Positions 1 to 12,700 of a stretch of DNA of 64,000 nucleotides are shown here, piece after piece. The notes under the pieces were generated by a model that made no database searches, was not told where the DNA came from, and saw nothing but the letters and a program-made list of their open reading frames with translations. Within the stretch, counting starts at the first letter, position 1. Every line of letters starts with the position of its first letter. The translations under genes were made by a program, and so were the position numbers. Source of the DNA: Xylogone sp. PMI_703 (lineage: Eukaryota > Ascomycota > Leotiomycetes); the NCBI GenBank assembly GCA_021399445.1, contig JAJTUQ010000007.1:620001-684000 (forward strand), given 5' to 3'.

Positions 1-850
1 CACGGCATTACGGGAGTGGTTTTGTCTGCCAGTCAGTCGCTGGTGTTGCTTTGGCGCGGTTAGTCATGGAGATGTATCTGCGATGGCTTCAACTATGCAG
101 CTTCTCTGCCATGGCTGGCCTATGAGGAGTGGAGATTCAGCTATTTGATCCCTGCTATAGCTGATAAGCGCTTTCAAGGCATCGGCACTACTGTAAGACA
201 TCTCAAGTGCTAGAAAGCATTCTTCCTAGCCTCCCTGCCTCCATCCTTCTCACACGAACAGTTGCAGAATGCGGCACATTTCTCGAAACTTGGACCGGAT
301 GAACATCACGTGATGGACACAGCGTCTCCGCGGAGCTGTGGTTACGGCAAGGAACGGGTGAGGTTTCTGAGTGCCTTTCTCAAGTCACGGAGTACGGATC
401 TACCGGGCAAAGGAAGCTGCCTTCCTATGCCTCAGCACGAGCAGTGTGCTCCGAGGTCGGGCTCCACCCATGGTTACGATATTAGCAATCACGGCAGTAC
501 CTTGCAGATAACCATCAAAGGAGCTGATTATTTCGATTCACGATGAAGCTCCCTTGAGCTTTTGAACAGAAGTAGATTGTGGCAAGATCAAAGTTAACCT
601 TTAGAGTGCTCCGGATGGCGATCCGCGTCTGCCCCTACATCTTCTTGCCACCACGCAGCGTCATAAGCACATGGTCCCCGGCCAAGCCACAGTTTACGCC
701 TGGCATTTGAGGCATGAATATCAAGCCAAAGTTATTGGATGTCTGCGCTGCGCGTCTTGCAGGTAATTAGCCCCAACACCAACGCTTACTGTGAACAATG
801 TCTTCAATACTTTCGTATTTCTCACATAGCACGCTTTTTGGTGTCAGCGC

Positions 851-886
851 CCGAACTTTTGACTCTCTTTTGAGTCAGGAGTTCGG
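851..886 (+). repeat. 15-bp inverted repeat with 6-nt loop
   Basis: The left arm is CCGAACTTTTGACTC (851-865), the loop TCTTTT (866-871) and the right arm GAGTCAGGAGTTCGG (872-886). Thirteen positions are Watson-Crick pairs. The other two are T opposite G, so all 15 would pair in a + strand RNA (two G-U wobbles) but not in its complement. No T tract follows, so this is not an obvious terminator. Its role is unknown. Confidence 0.7.
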
Positions 887-2137
887 TTGAAGCAGTTGGC
901 GGAAGCCGAGAGATGCTGGGCACACCGCAACCGGCAGGCTTCCATTTTCCTCACCGCATACAAACTCCACGGGCTTTCTCCCTTAGGAGATCTGTCGTGT
1001 GCTGTGGACTCTCAGACATACCCTCTATTCCGTACCAGTACCCTCCATATTGACGTAACCTAAAAAGGTGCCGACCGCATCCCACCCAATTCTCAACACA
1101 TCAATTCCTCCGATCTTTGAAGGGAATCGTTGAGTCTGTGACTTGCCCGCCTTACCCGACTTCTCCATGCGGCCGGCTACAGAAGGAGCAAAGGCTACCG
1201 GCGACGCCAAGTCATGCGATGAGTCGTTAGAGGGGCTTAATAACAACGGCGATGGGAGATAAATGCTGCCCAAGAGCAAAGTTTGTCTGATGAACACTGG
1301 GCATTTGGCTAACAGTCAGAATCGTACAGGACCGTAGCACATTACTGGCAGTCCAGCAGTGCTCCCAGCACAGTAGTCTTGTAGCATCTGTGGTACTGTA
1401 GGATCACTAGCAGATTATGGGGTAGGGTGACATGTGGATGAACATCCCCCACGTTGTGAGAGATCGGGGGCGAAACCCGACCTGTTGTGCTTGGGCTCAG
1501 CGACATGTTGAGAGGCGCCTTGCCTCGGTGGTTTAGCTGAGTCGTCGAGAAAGAGGAACAGTGTGGGTGATGCTGAGAAGATATACCAATCAATGATGGG
1601 TCCGAAGCATCGTCTATGGCGGCCTTGTGCTCAATCTCATGCCGGGCTTTGCTTTTTCGTACAACAGATGTTATATGCAGATTAATAAGAGCGGGTGAGC
1701 CTTGAGTCGCCGACGCCCAACACCGAGTGAATGTTCGAACTGTCTGCCCTCTGCTTCGTTCAGCAATGCTCTGTGGGTTGGGATCATCTCTTTCTGTTGC
1801 TGCCGAGTTGGCCTTTTCTTTGTTCTGAGAGTTGGAATGGAGAGTACAGCGCTGTACTGTCTCAACTGTATCATAAGAATATCCTCATCGTAATCGCTGA
1901 GGCTAACCAGAAACCGTAGAAGAATCCGGTGGTGAAGCGAACTGAAACGTACAGTAATCTGGCAAACGCGACAGGCCCGGTCGTGTGCTGCGTTGCGGCG
2001 GCTTCTCCCCCATTCCTGCGAAGCTTATCAGCCACCACACGCATCATCCCGTTTCCACCCCCCCGTAGCAGTACCGTATCTGATCTCTGATCCCTACAGT
2101 CATCACCATCCCTATCGGGCGCTGCCTGCCCTTGACT

Positions 2138-2250
2138 TGCTTCTTCCAGTTGTACCCTTCTCACCTGCCCCTTCTTCTCCTTCCTTCCCTTATTACTCCT
2201 TATCCTCAGCTTAGCTTCCTTCCAACTTCCATCACCTCTTCAACTCATCC
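2138..2250 (+). promoter_or_regulatory. Pyrimidine-rich tract upstream of the 2619 gene
   Basis: The + strand is strongly biased to C and T for about 110 bases, with runs such as CCTTCTTCTCCTTCCTTCCC. Filamentous fungi often carry such CT tracts just upstream of transcription starts. It lies about 370-480 nt before the ATG at 2619, which would imply a long 5' leader. The assignment rests on composition and position alone. Confidence 0.4.
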
Positions 2251-2618
2251 GACCTGTGATCACTTTTACATCATTCCATCTCTCATCCGGACACTCTGTG
2301 GTGTTCATGCTCTCCCTCTGACCAGCCCGTACTGCCGGACGCCTGAGATGCCTCATCAGACGCACCAGACAGACCTGTGCAACGAATTGCTCGTTACCAT
2401 TCAAGAGCGCTGCCGATAAGGGATTTGCGCATCTTTATAGAATATTTCGAAGCTTTGAATATTTTTTCAACGTTTTATTGCACCCTTATCGGGGTTGTGT
2501 TCTCACGACCACTCATCCTAGTTGCTATCAGGTAATAGTTTAAGTCGGCGAGTTGCGGATCCTGGCGTAATAGTCTGCACGCGACCTTAGGCCCTGAAAC
2601 CCTCTACCCTTGGCCCAA

Positions 2619-4133
2619 ATGTTGGCTCCGCGGTCTCTCTTGTTCACTCGCCAGCAGCAGCTCCAACCTTCTTCACCTTCTCCCCGACAGAAAGTTAAGA
2701 ATGAGCGATCTCAAGGTGACCGGAAGTTCGAATCACCTAAAAGAGCTGCTCGGGTCGGAATGTCTCGAACTTCGACTGTGACAGCCGCCACCACCACAAC
2801 GGCAAACCCTACCTCGAGGCCTACAACACCGACTTCTCCTGTTATTATTCCTGCTCGAGGACACCACGATACTACTCATGAAGGCCATAGATTGGAAGGA
2901 AGGTGGGAACGACAGCATGGCAGAAAGACGACTGGACGCACCACGAAGCGTGCGCGCGATGTGCACACTCCCGACTCCATTCCAGCTTCTGTAGCTGCTC
3001 TCCTTGCTACCACAGCTATCCCACCACCACGATCAAACCCAAGTTTACGAAGGAGGCCCAATAATTGCCCTGCACTCACGGTTGATGCTGTGCTCCAGCA
3101 TACGGGAGAGTCTGAGAAGAGACTAGATCTGGCACTGCGGCATAGCCCACTAGAATTCCTCCTTACACCTCCAGAGGATCTTGAAGATGATGAATACTTT
3201 GGAAGCGAGACTGGCGAGGAGTCATTCTCCCCGAGCGAGTCTGCTCCATCCCTCGATGGAGATTCTTTTAACGAGTCATCCACCTCGCTGAGTTCTCTGT
3301 TGACACCTGGATCCCGTGGAAAGAAGTCTTTACCAACAAGAAGGATACGAGTGATCACATCGCCTCCCGGGAGTCTCATGTTGAAGGACCATCCGCTATC
3401 CACTCCCGATGTGGACATTGACGAGTTGGATTTCCGTGTCTTTCAGCGACCTCAGGATCGTGTCGAGATCAAGCCTATTACCGTTGGTCCTGGTCCAACT
3501 CCGGTGCAACCAGCAAAGTCGGCATTCAAGTCCAATCTTACGGCATCTCTACGAGCTTTACGAGCAGCAGCACGATCATTTTCAGCACTCACGGCACCTA
3601 CGATTCCCCCCGACGATTTTCTGACGCGGTCCATTATATCTATCGATCCCCGGGTCCCATTTACGGACGAGCGCATGCCACCACGTCTAGAAGATACGCC
3701 AACTCCAGCGCTACGACGATATCTCAACCCCACGACAAATGCTCCCATCGATGCACATGTGCGACCATATCCTACGACGAGCGTGGGTGCAAGCCCTTGT
3801 ACAGCGTCCATCCAGATGCAAACGTACAAAGTGTCCCGATCAGGCAAGAGCGCATCACCATCAGTCATCAGCCGGCGAACTGTGCCTGTTGCCGAAGAAG
3901 TCTCTCCTGACGCGGCCGCCGGGCCGGTGGCTCGCCAGCGCGACATGAGGGAAAACAGTGACTTCATTCGCATCGCGGTCATGGAAATGGCCATGCGCCG
4001 GAAGGGAAAATTAGACGACCAGAAGCCGGGTCGCGCTCGCTGGGCGCTGCCGCCGCGGTTGCCTCCGACGAAGCCTTACGAGATTGGAGACGACGGCATT
4101 CCCGTACGGTGGATTGCAATTACTCTGGAGTAG
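2619..4133 (+). CDS. Hypothetical low-complexity fungal protein (504 aa)
   Basis: I do not recognise a domain. The open frame encodes 504 residues without an intron; the first in-frame ATG is at 2619 (MLAPRS), preceded only by non-ATG codons. The N-terminal third is basic and rich in S, T, P and R, with several T-rich runs. An acidic serine-rich patch lies near residues 190-225 (EDLEDDEYFGSETGEESF). The last 50 residues look most structured: a charged helix with MEMAMRRKGK, then a proline-rich, tryptophan-containing end (WALPPRLPP, then GDDGIPVRWIAITLE). The basic, disordered composition would suit a nuclear or scaffold protein, but that is inference. No signal peptide or membrane segment is seen. 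The long open frame with fungal-type codon use makes a real gene likely. Confidence 0.7.
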   Translation: MLAPRSLLFTRQQQLQPSSPSPRQKVKNERSQGDRKFESPKRAARVGMSRTSTVTAATTTTANPTSRPTTPTSPVIIPARGHHDTTHEGHRLEGRWERQHGRKTTGRTTKRARDVHTPDSIPASVAALLATTAIPPPRSNPSLRRRPNNCPALTVDAVLQHTGESEKRLDLALRHSPLEFLLTPPEDLEDDEYFGSETGEESFSPSESAPSLDGDSFNESSTSLSSLLTPGSRGKKSLPTRRIRVITSPPGSLMLKDHPLSTPDVDIDELDFRVFQRPQDRVEIKPITVGPGPTPVQPAKSAFKSNLTASLRALRAAARSFSALTAPTIPPDDFLTRSIISIDPRVPFTDERMPPRLEDTPTPALRRYLNPTTNAPIDAHVRPYPTTSVGASPCTASIQMQTYKVSRSGKSASPSVISRRTVPVAEEVSPDAAAGPVARQRDMRENSDFIRIAVMEMAMRRKGKLDDQKPGRARWALPPRLPPTKPYEIGDDGIPVRWIAITLE

Positions 4134-6266
4134 ACTTTGGCAACACCTTTTGCTCTTTTAACACTGCTAGATTACGATTAGATTAGATTCGACCTTGCCT
4201 ACGACATGAAGATGCGATCACGAGAAGCAACACCCAAAACCGAGAGTTTGGACGCAGGGTTGGGTTGACCCACTCTCTTCGGCAGCGAGACCCAACGACC
4301 AGGGCGCCATGCGACGATGGAATGTTCCCTTCGTCTTCTACCGTTCTCGTCCCCTGCCGTTCCCCACCTTCGCCCACCTTCCACTCTGGGTGCCGAGGCC
4401 GTCAAAATTTTCTTTCTGCAGTGACAAATGAAAACCCAACGAAAAGAAAGCAATGCAGGGAGATGACATCAGACTCGTTCTGATGGGCTGGAGATCGAGC
4501 GGATTTTGGTTGCAGATAAACATCGGAGGGCACACAATCAACAGAACAGCAGAACTGAAGAGTGGAAAGGGAAACGATTGCGATGTAGATATGGGATCAT
4601 CCTGCGTTGGGTCTTTTCATCACGAGTCCTGAGTACGCAGATTCATACTTCGGACATGGCCAGCGAAGACGCGAGAAGCACGCATGGTGCAGTAACGCCG
4701 AGATGATGAGGTCCACGCGATGGATGCTTGAGGGCGCGCAAATATGCAGGTGCTAGGCAACGTAGCACCACGAATCTTATGCGCAGGGATTTTCTACTGC
4801 TTGCCCGCCAACCGCACAACGCACACATTTTTAATTCTCAAACCCAATCAACCGCATATGGCACCGGTAAATTGCCGTGTTGTTTGTTTCAAGTTAGGGC
4901 TCCTATGGTGGAGACAATATCGACGTGGAAGAAAAAAACTTTCGCAGCAAAAAGAGTGATGATAATTGATGAGGACTCTAATTCGTTGAGCCCTTTTTCA
5001 TGAGTCGCGTGACACGAACGAGGCCATTCCAACAGTCCTCGATGCGACAAAGAAAACAGTACCTTAATTATTGGATAAAGGTTATCCCTCCCGTTTATTT
5101 ATCAGACAGCAAGAAGGTACCGATGAAGAAAGAATCTCCCTATGACTACGCATTTTTATGGAGTGAGATATATCACTGTGCATTTACAGGAGCGTTGCAT
5201 TGGTATTATGGTGTTATGTGTTACAGGAAGTTGCATGTTGGGTTTTTCGATTCCCCGGTTTGGATACATATATTTTTGATTAGATTATGGCGCGGAGGAC
5301 TATTGTACATCTTTCAGACTTTGGCGCGGATGGATTGGAATAGGAGCAGTCTTGTTTTTGGTACATATGTTTGTTGTCTCAGCCCTCTTCTCGCGATGAG
5401 GATAGATATTGTAGAAGATAGGGGAAAGACAGAACCTGCTGGTCCATGGTGGCCTAGAGTCAATAAATCTCCTCTAATAACAATAACAGACTGAAGTGTG
5501 CCTCATTGGTGCACAATGGGCAAATGCAGATGCAGTCCAACTATGCTCCTTGTACCTTGTGTATTGACATTTTTGAAAAGGGACCAATGAACAGAGGATG
5601 TTTTGTTATTGTTTGGTTCAGGCACAATTCGACGAGGCTGACGATGTGCCTGCTCTCTCACTCGGCTCTCTCGGAGCATGGTCAGGCTCAACAGTCACGA
5701 TGTCGGCTTGTCGCGTGAGTTATCTGGCCATGACAGCGGCTTGATAGTATTAATATTAGATGGGCATAGTAGAGCAATTCTCTGTTCCCCTCGAGAATTA
5801 ATTGAGGGTAACTACTTTCCATACCGAAACGTTGCCTGTGGTTTGATCAGGCTGAGGATCTGAAGACCGTTAGGTGACTTCCAGGGACGCGGACGCCTAA
5901 CCGTGCGCCAAAAAGACCCTTAATAATCAGCCTTGCCGATCTGACAGGCGCCCCCTAATTCTACGGAGTAGTCCCCGCGACTCCACAGGAAGGCCATTGC
6001 CGTATACGAGGCAGAGAGAGCATGTTGGCGTCTCAACCTCCGTTGAGCTCCGCCATGTTTACATCCCCTGGACCAAGCTATCGGTATCTCTCTGTTTGAT
6101 AATCCAGACATTTGAACATCTTGCAAGCTAGCTGCCTAGCGCTGTATTCCAGCACTCCGCGCAAGGTTGATATCAATTCGGCAAAGCAGACCTTGTCTAT
6201 CGATGACCAGCCTCACCTGCTCCCTCCCCGCTCCACGAAGGCACGATTCCCTCTCATCGTGGCCAG
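4134..6266. other. Intergenic region, no supported gene
   Basis: This is 2.1 kb between two + strand genes. One 164-codon ATG frame (5000-5494) has the Trp/Tyr/Cys-rich composition of chance translation. I see no tRNA, repeat family or transposon. The right end should hold the promoter of the EH-domain gene at 6267. Confidence 0.55.
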
Positions 6267-8150
6267 ATGCCCGTCGAAATCTCCAAAGACGATACTCATA
6301 GGACCGCCGAATCTCGATCTGCCAGAGACGTCAATTCCAGCAAGAGCGATGCGCTCAAAGGCGCAACGTTGGCTTTTGGTAAGCCAGCCGTGAAGCCGAA
6401 GCCTACAATTGGAAACAAGCCCAGCGTCGGGGTTCTCAACAACGGCAGCCACAACAATAATTATAATAATAGGCCTACGAGTGCAGCTACAACAGCTGGT
6501 AATGATAATCACAATAGTAATAATGGTGCTGCACTAGCGGCCGCTACCAAGGTTGGGAGTCCTGCTCGTCCGGTTTCATCATCGGCTTCCATCTCTATAC
6601 CATCATCCTGGAACAAAACTGCCAGAGCTCGGGCGGAGTCGATTGGGAACCCACCATTGTTGAAACATCCGGGGGTAGGGAGCAGCGTCACCGGAGGCAA
6701 TGGTGGAGGAGGGACAGTGGAACGTCAGCACACCGGTCAACAGTTACGCAATCAACATTCATATCTACAGCTTCCGAATGGTGGTGGGCCTCCACCGGAA
6801 CCGTCGAAATCACCTTCCCTAGCTGCTGCGCTTGCTGCTTCGAGATCTGTGCCGACAAGTCCAAGCCGTATCAACCAGCAGCAGCATCGACCGCTGTCCC
6901 CAACAAAGATGATGAGCCCGTCGAGTTATCGTTCACCAACTCCAATCAGGAGTAGAAGTCCTGAGCGGGATAGCTCCTCAGATCGTGCGCCTGATACTAC
7001 ATCAATTCCTCCTACTACGGCTTTGATAGGAATGTTCGAGAAGAATGCTGGTCCTGCTACAACTGAGAAGCCAGTTAAGAAAGTCGTCAGAGCCTCAACT
7101 GTTAAGAAACCGGAAGCACCTCCGAAGCCGGCTCAGCCTGTACGGCCTAGAACACCGTCTCCTCCTAGGTCCCGACCAGAGATCAAAGCTCCAACACCAG
7201 TGAGAGCAGTCCAGACGGCTAAGACGAAGACGCTATTAGAGACTCAGAAGCCACAACCACCTCCTGCAAGAAACAAGCCAGCTGTAGATATCCCCAAACC
7301 ATCAAAGCCGCCAACTCCTAAGCCCTCGAAACCACCGACTCCGAAACCTGAGCGGCGGGATGATGGATACGAGTCCTCTGGCGATGAATCCTTTGTCTCG
7401 GCTTCAGACTATCAACCGTCCTTCCGTGCTACTCTCCAAGCTCGTCGTCTTAATTCGCCCTCAACGGCATCCCTCGACTCGTCGGCTATGATAGACTCCA
7501 TGGCCAATGCAATCGTAGCTTCGTCACTTGCCTCGTCCAGAGCTGTTTCGCCTACAAGACCAAATCCACCACAACCGCCTCCTCCCCGTCGACACCTCTT
7601 CCACAACCACCACTCCAAGGAACCCTCTCGTACTCCCAGCCCTGCCAAACCACAAGGACTCAAAACTACACTACGTAAGGCCAAACCAGATGATGAAGTA
7701 GAGGAGAACGAGAAACGTCGTCACCGAAGAGGTCTGGTCAAGAAACACCCCAACAAGCACCATGAAGGCGACCGTAAGCGTTGGCGCGATGCTATCACTG
7801 AGCGAGAGCGTAAACGCTATGAAGCCGTCTGGGCATCCAACAAGGGTCTCTTCCCATCGCCGGAGCTCAAACCCGAGGTCTCAGCCCCATCAGTCTGCAA
7901 CCTCGTGGTTCGCGATATCTACTCCCGCTCACGACTGAACGATGACGTGCTCGAAGAAGTGTATAACCTCGTAGACAGACATGTCAATGGACGACTTCAA
8001 AAGGAGGAATTTGTTGTTGGGTTGTGGCTTATCGACCAGAGACTCAAGGGCAGGAAACTACCGCCCAGAGTCTCGGAGAGCGTATGGAGGAGTGCAGGGC
8101 TTTTGGGTGATATCAAGGTTAAGGGCGCGAAAGGTAGTAGGCATAGATAA
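6267..8150 (+). CDS. irs4: EH-domain protein, Irs4/Tax4 type
   Basis: The intronless frame of 627 residues begins at the first ATG (MPVEISKDD). Residues 1 to about 480 are disordered and rich in P, S, T and N, with SP/TP motifs and [14 protein letters not shown] repeats. About residues 485-520 form a basic segment ([21 protein letters not shown]). From about 520 to 615 comes an Eps15-homology domain: an [14 protein letters not shown] helix, the [12 protein letters not shown] segment, an EF-hand-like helix ([20 protein letters not shown]) and [17 protein letters not shown] long disordered N terminus with one C-terminal EH domain is the layout of yeast Irs4 and Tax4, which act in phosphoinositide homeostasis, cell-wall integrity and autophagy through NPF-motif partners. 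The family call is firm; the exact role here is inferred. Confidence 0.85.
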   Translation: MPVEISKDDTHRTAESRSARDVNSSKSDALKGATLAFGKPAVKPKPTIGNKPSVGVLNNGSHNNNYNNRPTSAATTAGNDNHNSNNGAALAAATKVGSPARPVSSSASISIPSSWNKTARARAESIGNPPLLKHPGVGSSVTGGNGGGGTVERQHTGQQLRNQHSYLQLPNGGGPPPEPSKSPSLAAALAASRSVPTSPSRINQQQHRPLSPTKMMSPSSYRSPTPIRSRSPERDSSSDRAPDTTSIPPTTALIGMFEKNAGPATTEKPVKKVVRASTVKKPEAPPKPAQPVRPRTPSPPRSRPEIKAPTPVRAVQTAKTKTLLETQKPQPPPARNKPAVDIPKPSKPPTPKPSKPPTPKPERRDDGYESSGDESFVSASDYQPSFRATLQARRLNSPSTASLDSSAMIDSMANAIVASSLASSRAVSPTRPNPPQPPPPRRHLFHNHHSKEPSRTPSPAKPQGLKTTLRKAKPDDEVEENEKRRHRRGLVKKHPNKHHEGDRKRWRDAITERERKRYEAVWASNKGLFPSPELKPEVSAPSVCNLVVRDIYSRSRLNDDVLEEVYNLVDRHVNGRLQKEEFVVGLWLIDQRLKGRKLPPRVSESVWRSAGLLGDIKVKGAKGSRHR

Positions 8151-9711
8151 AGAACAAGACTTAGTTTAGCGGGTTTTTTGTGTTTTTGGTGCATATAGAG
8201 GTTCAATTTTGGAAGTCTAGGAATTGGCAAGATATAGTGATGATATATCTTTGGGGATTTTGGATCCTGGTGTAAAGAAAAGGTGTCCATGGCGTTTGAA
8301 ATGTTTTACATTGGATCTTATTCTCTGTGTCTAATTTATACCTCTTTTTTGTATAGGTTTATAATTTATAGATTTCATTGTAGATATCAAACATCCTGCA
8401 CAATGCATGAGGCTCTATATCCAACATAAAATCTCCCAATCATGATGATATGTATCATGGTATTCAATCATGAATCGTCAAGCATAGCAGAACCACTCAC
8501 ATCTCCCAGGAACCTTAGCAATAAAGTCATACATATAATTCGTGAAGCAATTCAAATTCCCACCCAGACGTGCAACAAAACTTTTGACTAAAGAAAAGCT
8601 CATCAAGCCTACTACTGTGCAATTTACCGCATGAATATCTTCACAGGTCTTTCTAGACATGTAACAAAACTTTGACCAGAGCAACCTTATAGCCAATCGT
8701 ACTGGAATTTTGAGCTATCACAGACCTGCAACAAACTGTTGGTCACAGCAAAGATTCTCTCCCTTGTCATGGCTCTCTTTATGTGAGCCATCCCAAATTG
8801 GAACCAAACCCCCTTGCTTGCCTAGTATAACAAACTTATCAACGTGACCTTTGCTAGCAAAAAACTACGTTTTGTCCTATATAGACCTAAATAAGTGGCG
8901 TGCCTGGTAACAATAACACAATAGGTATCCGTTATGGTACAATAGTCGGAGGAGGAAAGGGGAATAAAAATTTAACGTTAAGTATGTGAGTGTAAATGTT
9001 AAGGGAGATGTAGGCATGTGTATGTTGGTGCATACGTAGTGTATGAACTCTTTTGTCACTTTGGTTTCTTTTCCTCCCTCTATATATGTGTGTAATTTTT
9101 GTCTTATCTCTATTCCTTGATGGTGTCATTCCGTTGATAGTGCATGTTGTGATATCAGAAACTATAGATCGAGGGCGTCATTCAGGCTAATCATGGATAA
9201 TAGTGATGATATCAGAGAGAATAATAGATTGTGATCTATGAATTAACTATATATATACTCCTACTCCCGCTTCCTACTCCAGCATTAAGTAACAAATGAG
9301 GATAGCCGTGGTTATTTTTTTTTATACTCCAACACTCTCTATCTACCGGTAAATCAAAAGAAGTCAAACAGAGAGAAAGAGGGAGCGTTACGTTCGTAAC
9401 CCCGGCTCCTCTTTGAGATGCATTTCCAACTAAAACAGATGTGAAAAAGAGAAGAGGTCCCCGAATCCCAATGCAAAAATATATAGGTCAATATATGGTA
9501 ATCGAAACGAACGCCGCGTGCGCTGAGAAAAGTATGTGAAGAATCTTCAACATCTCATTATTTCCCAGCTGAGGATATTTTTGGTTTTCCTGTCGTGTAT
9601 ATATATGCAGGACCGAAAAAAGGAGGTTTGTTCATACAAAAGCGAAGGAAGTTGATGCCCCATTACCAATGAGTGTGCTGGTCTGAAGAAAAATCAAATG
9701 CTCCACCCAAA
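8151..9711. other. AT-rich convergent intergenic region
   Basis: This 1.56-kb stretch lies between the 3' ends of the EH-domain gene and fmp27, so it should contain both 3' UTRs and polyadenylation signals. It is AT-rich with tracts such as TTTTTTTT near 9320. It contains three diverged copies of a roughly 25-bp word (8565-8755). No coding frame is convincing. Confidence 0.6.
8565..8755 (+). repeat. Three diverged direct repeats
   Basis: Copies start at about 8565 (CAGACGTGCAACAAAACTTT), 8654 (TAGACATGTAACAAAACTTT) and 8721 (CAGACCTGCAACAAACTGTT). All share the core GACNTGYAACAAA followed by a TTGAC/TTGGTC and AG-rich tail. Spacing is 89 and 67 nt. The copies differ too much for recent slippage. 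Function is unknown. Confidence 0.5.
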
Positions 9712-12700
9712 TTAATGCTTTCTGCCTAATACATTCATGCCTCTCCTTTTCGATGCTTCTTCATTATCTTCGGTGTTCGTATGTGAGTTATCTCGGTCTT
9801 TCTTTTTGAGGAGGTGGAATGTATGCGACATGAAGCCTCCACCTCCGCTTGTACTCCCACTTATGCTCTTAGTTTCATGAACGCTCTGAGGATCACTGTA
9901 ATTGGAGCTTCCCATCTCACTGCCAGCGCTGCTGTGAGGTCGGTCAAGGCCTTGTGACATTGGGGTCATCATCAAAGAAGCTGGAACATTTTGAGAGCGA
10001 GCCTGGGAATGGACTGAGTTGGTGCTACTTGATTGACTTATTGTGCGAGTGAGACCGTTGGAGCTCGCAATTGAACGACGTCGAGGACTCCTAGACCGCT
10101 CTGCGAATTTGGTTTCTGTTGGACTAGTAGTGAAAATACTACTATTCTCGCTATTCTCATACGAACTATCGTTATTTAAAGGCGCTAGAAGCATGCTGCT
10201 CGTCGCTAGTTCTCTCAGACGTGACTGTTGCGCAGTATTGGGACGGTGCTTGAACTTATTCCCAATGATGGCTCCTGTATGAGATATCAACGCACGAATG
10301 ACATCCTTCTTCAGCGCTAGAGCGAGATCTAGATTTGACCATGTCTTGTTACGGTATTCAATCATTGGCAGTCGGAACACAAAGTCGTGCACATCCTCAA
10401 TATTGCGCTCTCCTTTGCCTTTATAACTTAAACATAATACAACACTCGGGATCTTCACATAAGCTAGTGTCATATAGTTTGAGGCACGGGTAAGCATTTT
10501 CGTAAGGTCATCCGAAGGCTCTTTCTCGTGAGATTTGCCTCTATGGATCCCAAAGCGTTTTGGCTTAGCATCGCCATTCATGGATGCAGCATCTAACGAC
10601 ATAAGAGTAGGTGACCGGCCAATATTCGAGCGTCCACCAAAGCTTGACGGTAGACTCTCGGCAGAAGGTTTCTTGGACATGCTTCTGATAGAAGGAGCCT
10701 TAGAGGCAGGCTTATGCCCGGTTTGGAAGAGCTTGAAGGGATTTGTATCACCTCCCTGTCCAAACCTACTTTTGTGTGACCATGAGGTGCCAGGACGTGT
10801 TTCGGATGTTAAAGTTGGTTTCAGGCGTAGTTCTAGAGAAGCTCTCCTTCCACCCGGTATCAAGTCAGGTTCTGACTCTATAACTGCATGGAATTGAGAC
10901 CGATTGCTTGCATCTGTGCTATCCTCGTCCTCTTCATCATCGATAGGATGCATATTCTTTACCAAGTATGGGGAGACGGTTTTGCCATTACCAGTATCTT
11001 CATCTGTCTCAGGGAACATATACTCAAATAATCTTTTTCCAACCTCTCGTTCCAGCTGAATCTTCATTGGGAATAGGTTAACTTCGAAGTGATCCATTAC
11101 GGGGATACCAGCAATCGCCTCAAGCATGTACCAGTATACCCTCAACATGGTATGGTTGCCGGCTTCAAATGCTCCGCGTTCTGGATCGGTATAAGGTGCA
11201 AACATTTCGGGATATATAGCATCAGGAAGCAGATTCAGGCCAACTATTTTGCTGATCTGCATGAGATTGATATGGGATCCATCAGCATTATCCGTCCGCT
11301 CGTATTCAGCATCTTGAAGTTGGAACTCCATAAGTGGTTGATTGTTATCACGAAGTAAATGCCATACTATCTGATGAGACGAAATATTCCATCTGAGAAG
11401 ACTATTACTTTGTGAGCCATCGTACTTCCTCTGCGATGTTGTAATTGCTTTCATTATGAAGAAGAGTTCATCTTCACAACTTGAGAGGTCCCTATCGAGC
11501 GATAGTCTATCCTCCCAACCCTTTCTGTCTAGAGAACTGGAATGGATTTGGAACTGTGTCTTGATCTCTTCGAGTTGTCGTATCCGTTCTTGCAGTGAGA
11601 TAACCATTTCAGGGGCCCCTCGTAAATCGCTAAAGTCAGATGCAAGCATGATCTTCTCTAGGCGCTCGGATCTAGTCTTCTCCATAGGTTCGCTGTACAT
11701 CAGCAGATCCGTGACAATGATATACATAGCATAGTACTGTGAAGAATTGCATAACGCTTGAACCTTCGGAAACTCGACCCATAGACTATCTGTTCGGCTC
11801 TCAATGTTATTTAGAGTAGCGTTGTGGTTTCCATCGCCTTTGACGTCGTTATTATACTTCAGCCGTAAGGTGTTGAATTTGTCATATCGTAGACTGGCGG
11901 ATGTCTTTTGCACTACTCTTTTGAAGCCAAATGGATCAACCTGGAAATCATACATAATTTCCATAGGTACCCAAGGAGGCCATGCAGCTCCAGCCGGTGT
12001 TCCATAATAGCTGCCAGAATATAACGATACGAGCTGGGATGAGAACCATTTTTGCTGTGTGACGAAAAATTGAGTACTATCCATCTCTACGGAGAATCGT
12101 CGCTGTACAAGCCCGCTGACGTCGTCATACATACGGTCTTTGTCCATGATCTCGACCACTTTGAGTTCCATGCCCTTAGCAGTAACTAACACAACCGACT
12201 TTGGATTCTTATCACTCTGAAGCTGAATCTGAGGTGCGATAAGTCTAAGGTGATATGAATTCTGCGGCGTGAACTCTTTAGCGATATTTGAGTCAAGATT
12301 TTCCGTCGATTCTCGAGGTTCTGGTTCATGTCCAAGAGGATCATCCGCGCTGACGAAACTTTTACCGTCTGCAAGTATCTCCTCAATCCGCGCCTCCACC
12401 TCTTCGCGACACTCATCTGTAAGATTATCGGGCTCACATGGATCATTGGGCTGTGATTGTGGGGTTTTCTTAGGTGCCTTTGCCCTATTTTGCTCTTCAA
12501 CTATATCAAGGATGAACTTAACGGCACGTCTCGAAAGGTAATAGACGAAGCCACGTCTTTGACTGACTTGATGGATATACCGGAGGATGATATTCCTTAA
12601 CAAGTTGTTCCACTTCAGCTGCATATTATGAATCACAAAGCGGTTATCAAAGTCACTGATGAAGTCTGCATCCGCCGGCGGATTTGTCTCCATACCCTCA

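Larger units (their letters stand above)
1..2618. other. Gene-free region at the left edge
   Basis: No open frame here looks like a real exon: all are under 100 codons, compositionally odd and often lack an ATG. The region holds a strong hairpin at 851-886 and a pyrimidine-rich stretch at about 2138-2250 that probably belongs to the leader of the gene at 2619. A gene continuing from left of the window could end here, but I see no exon to support it. Confidence 0.6.

Noticed and set aside
2719..2745. GTTCGAATC, like a tRNA T-arm B box
   Set aside because: It lies within the coding frame of the 2619 gene, with no acceptor stem or A box around it.
3452..3994. 180-codon antisense frame inside the 2619 gene
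   Set aside because: A shadow of the + strand gene, with arginine- and serine-rich chance composition.
5000..5494. 164-codon ATG-started frame on the + strand
   Set aside because: Rich in W, Y, C and I without domain or signal pattern, in AT-rich DNA. It looks like chance translation of an intergenic region.
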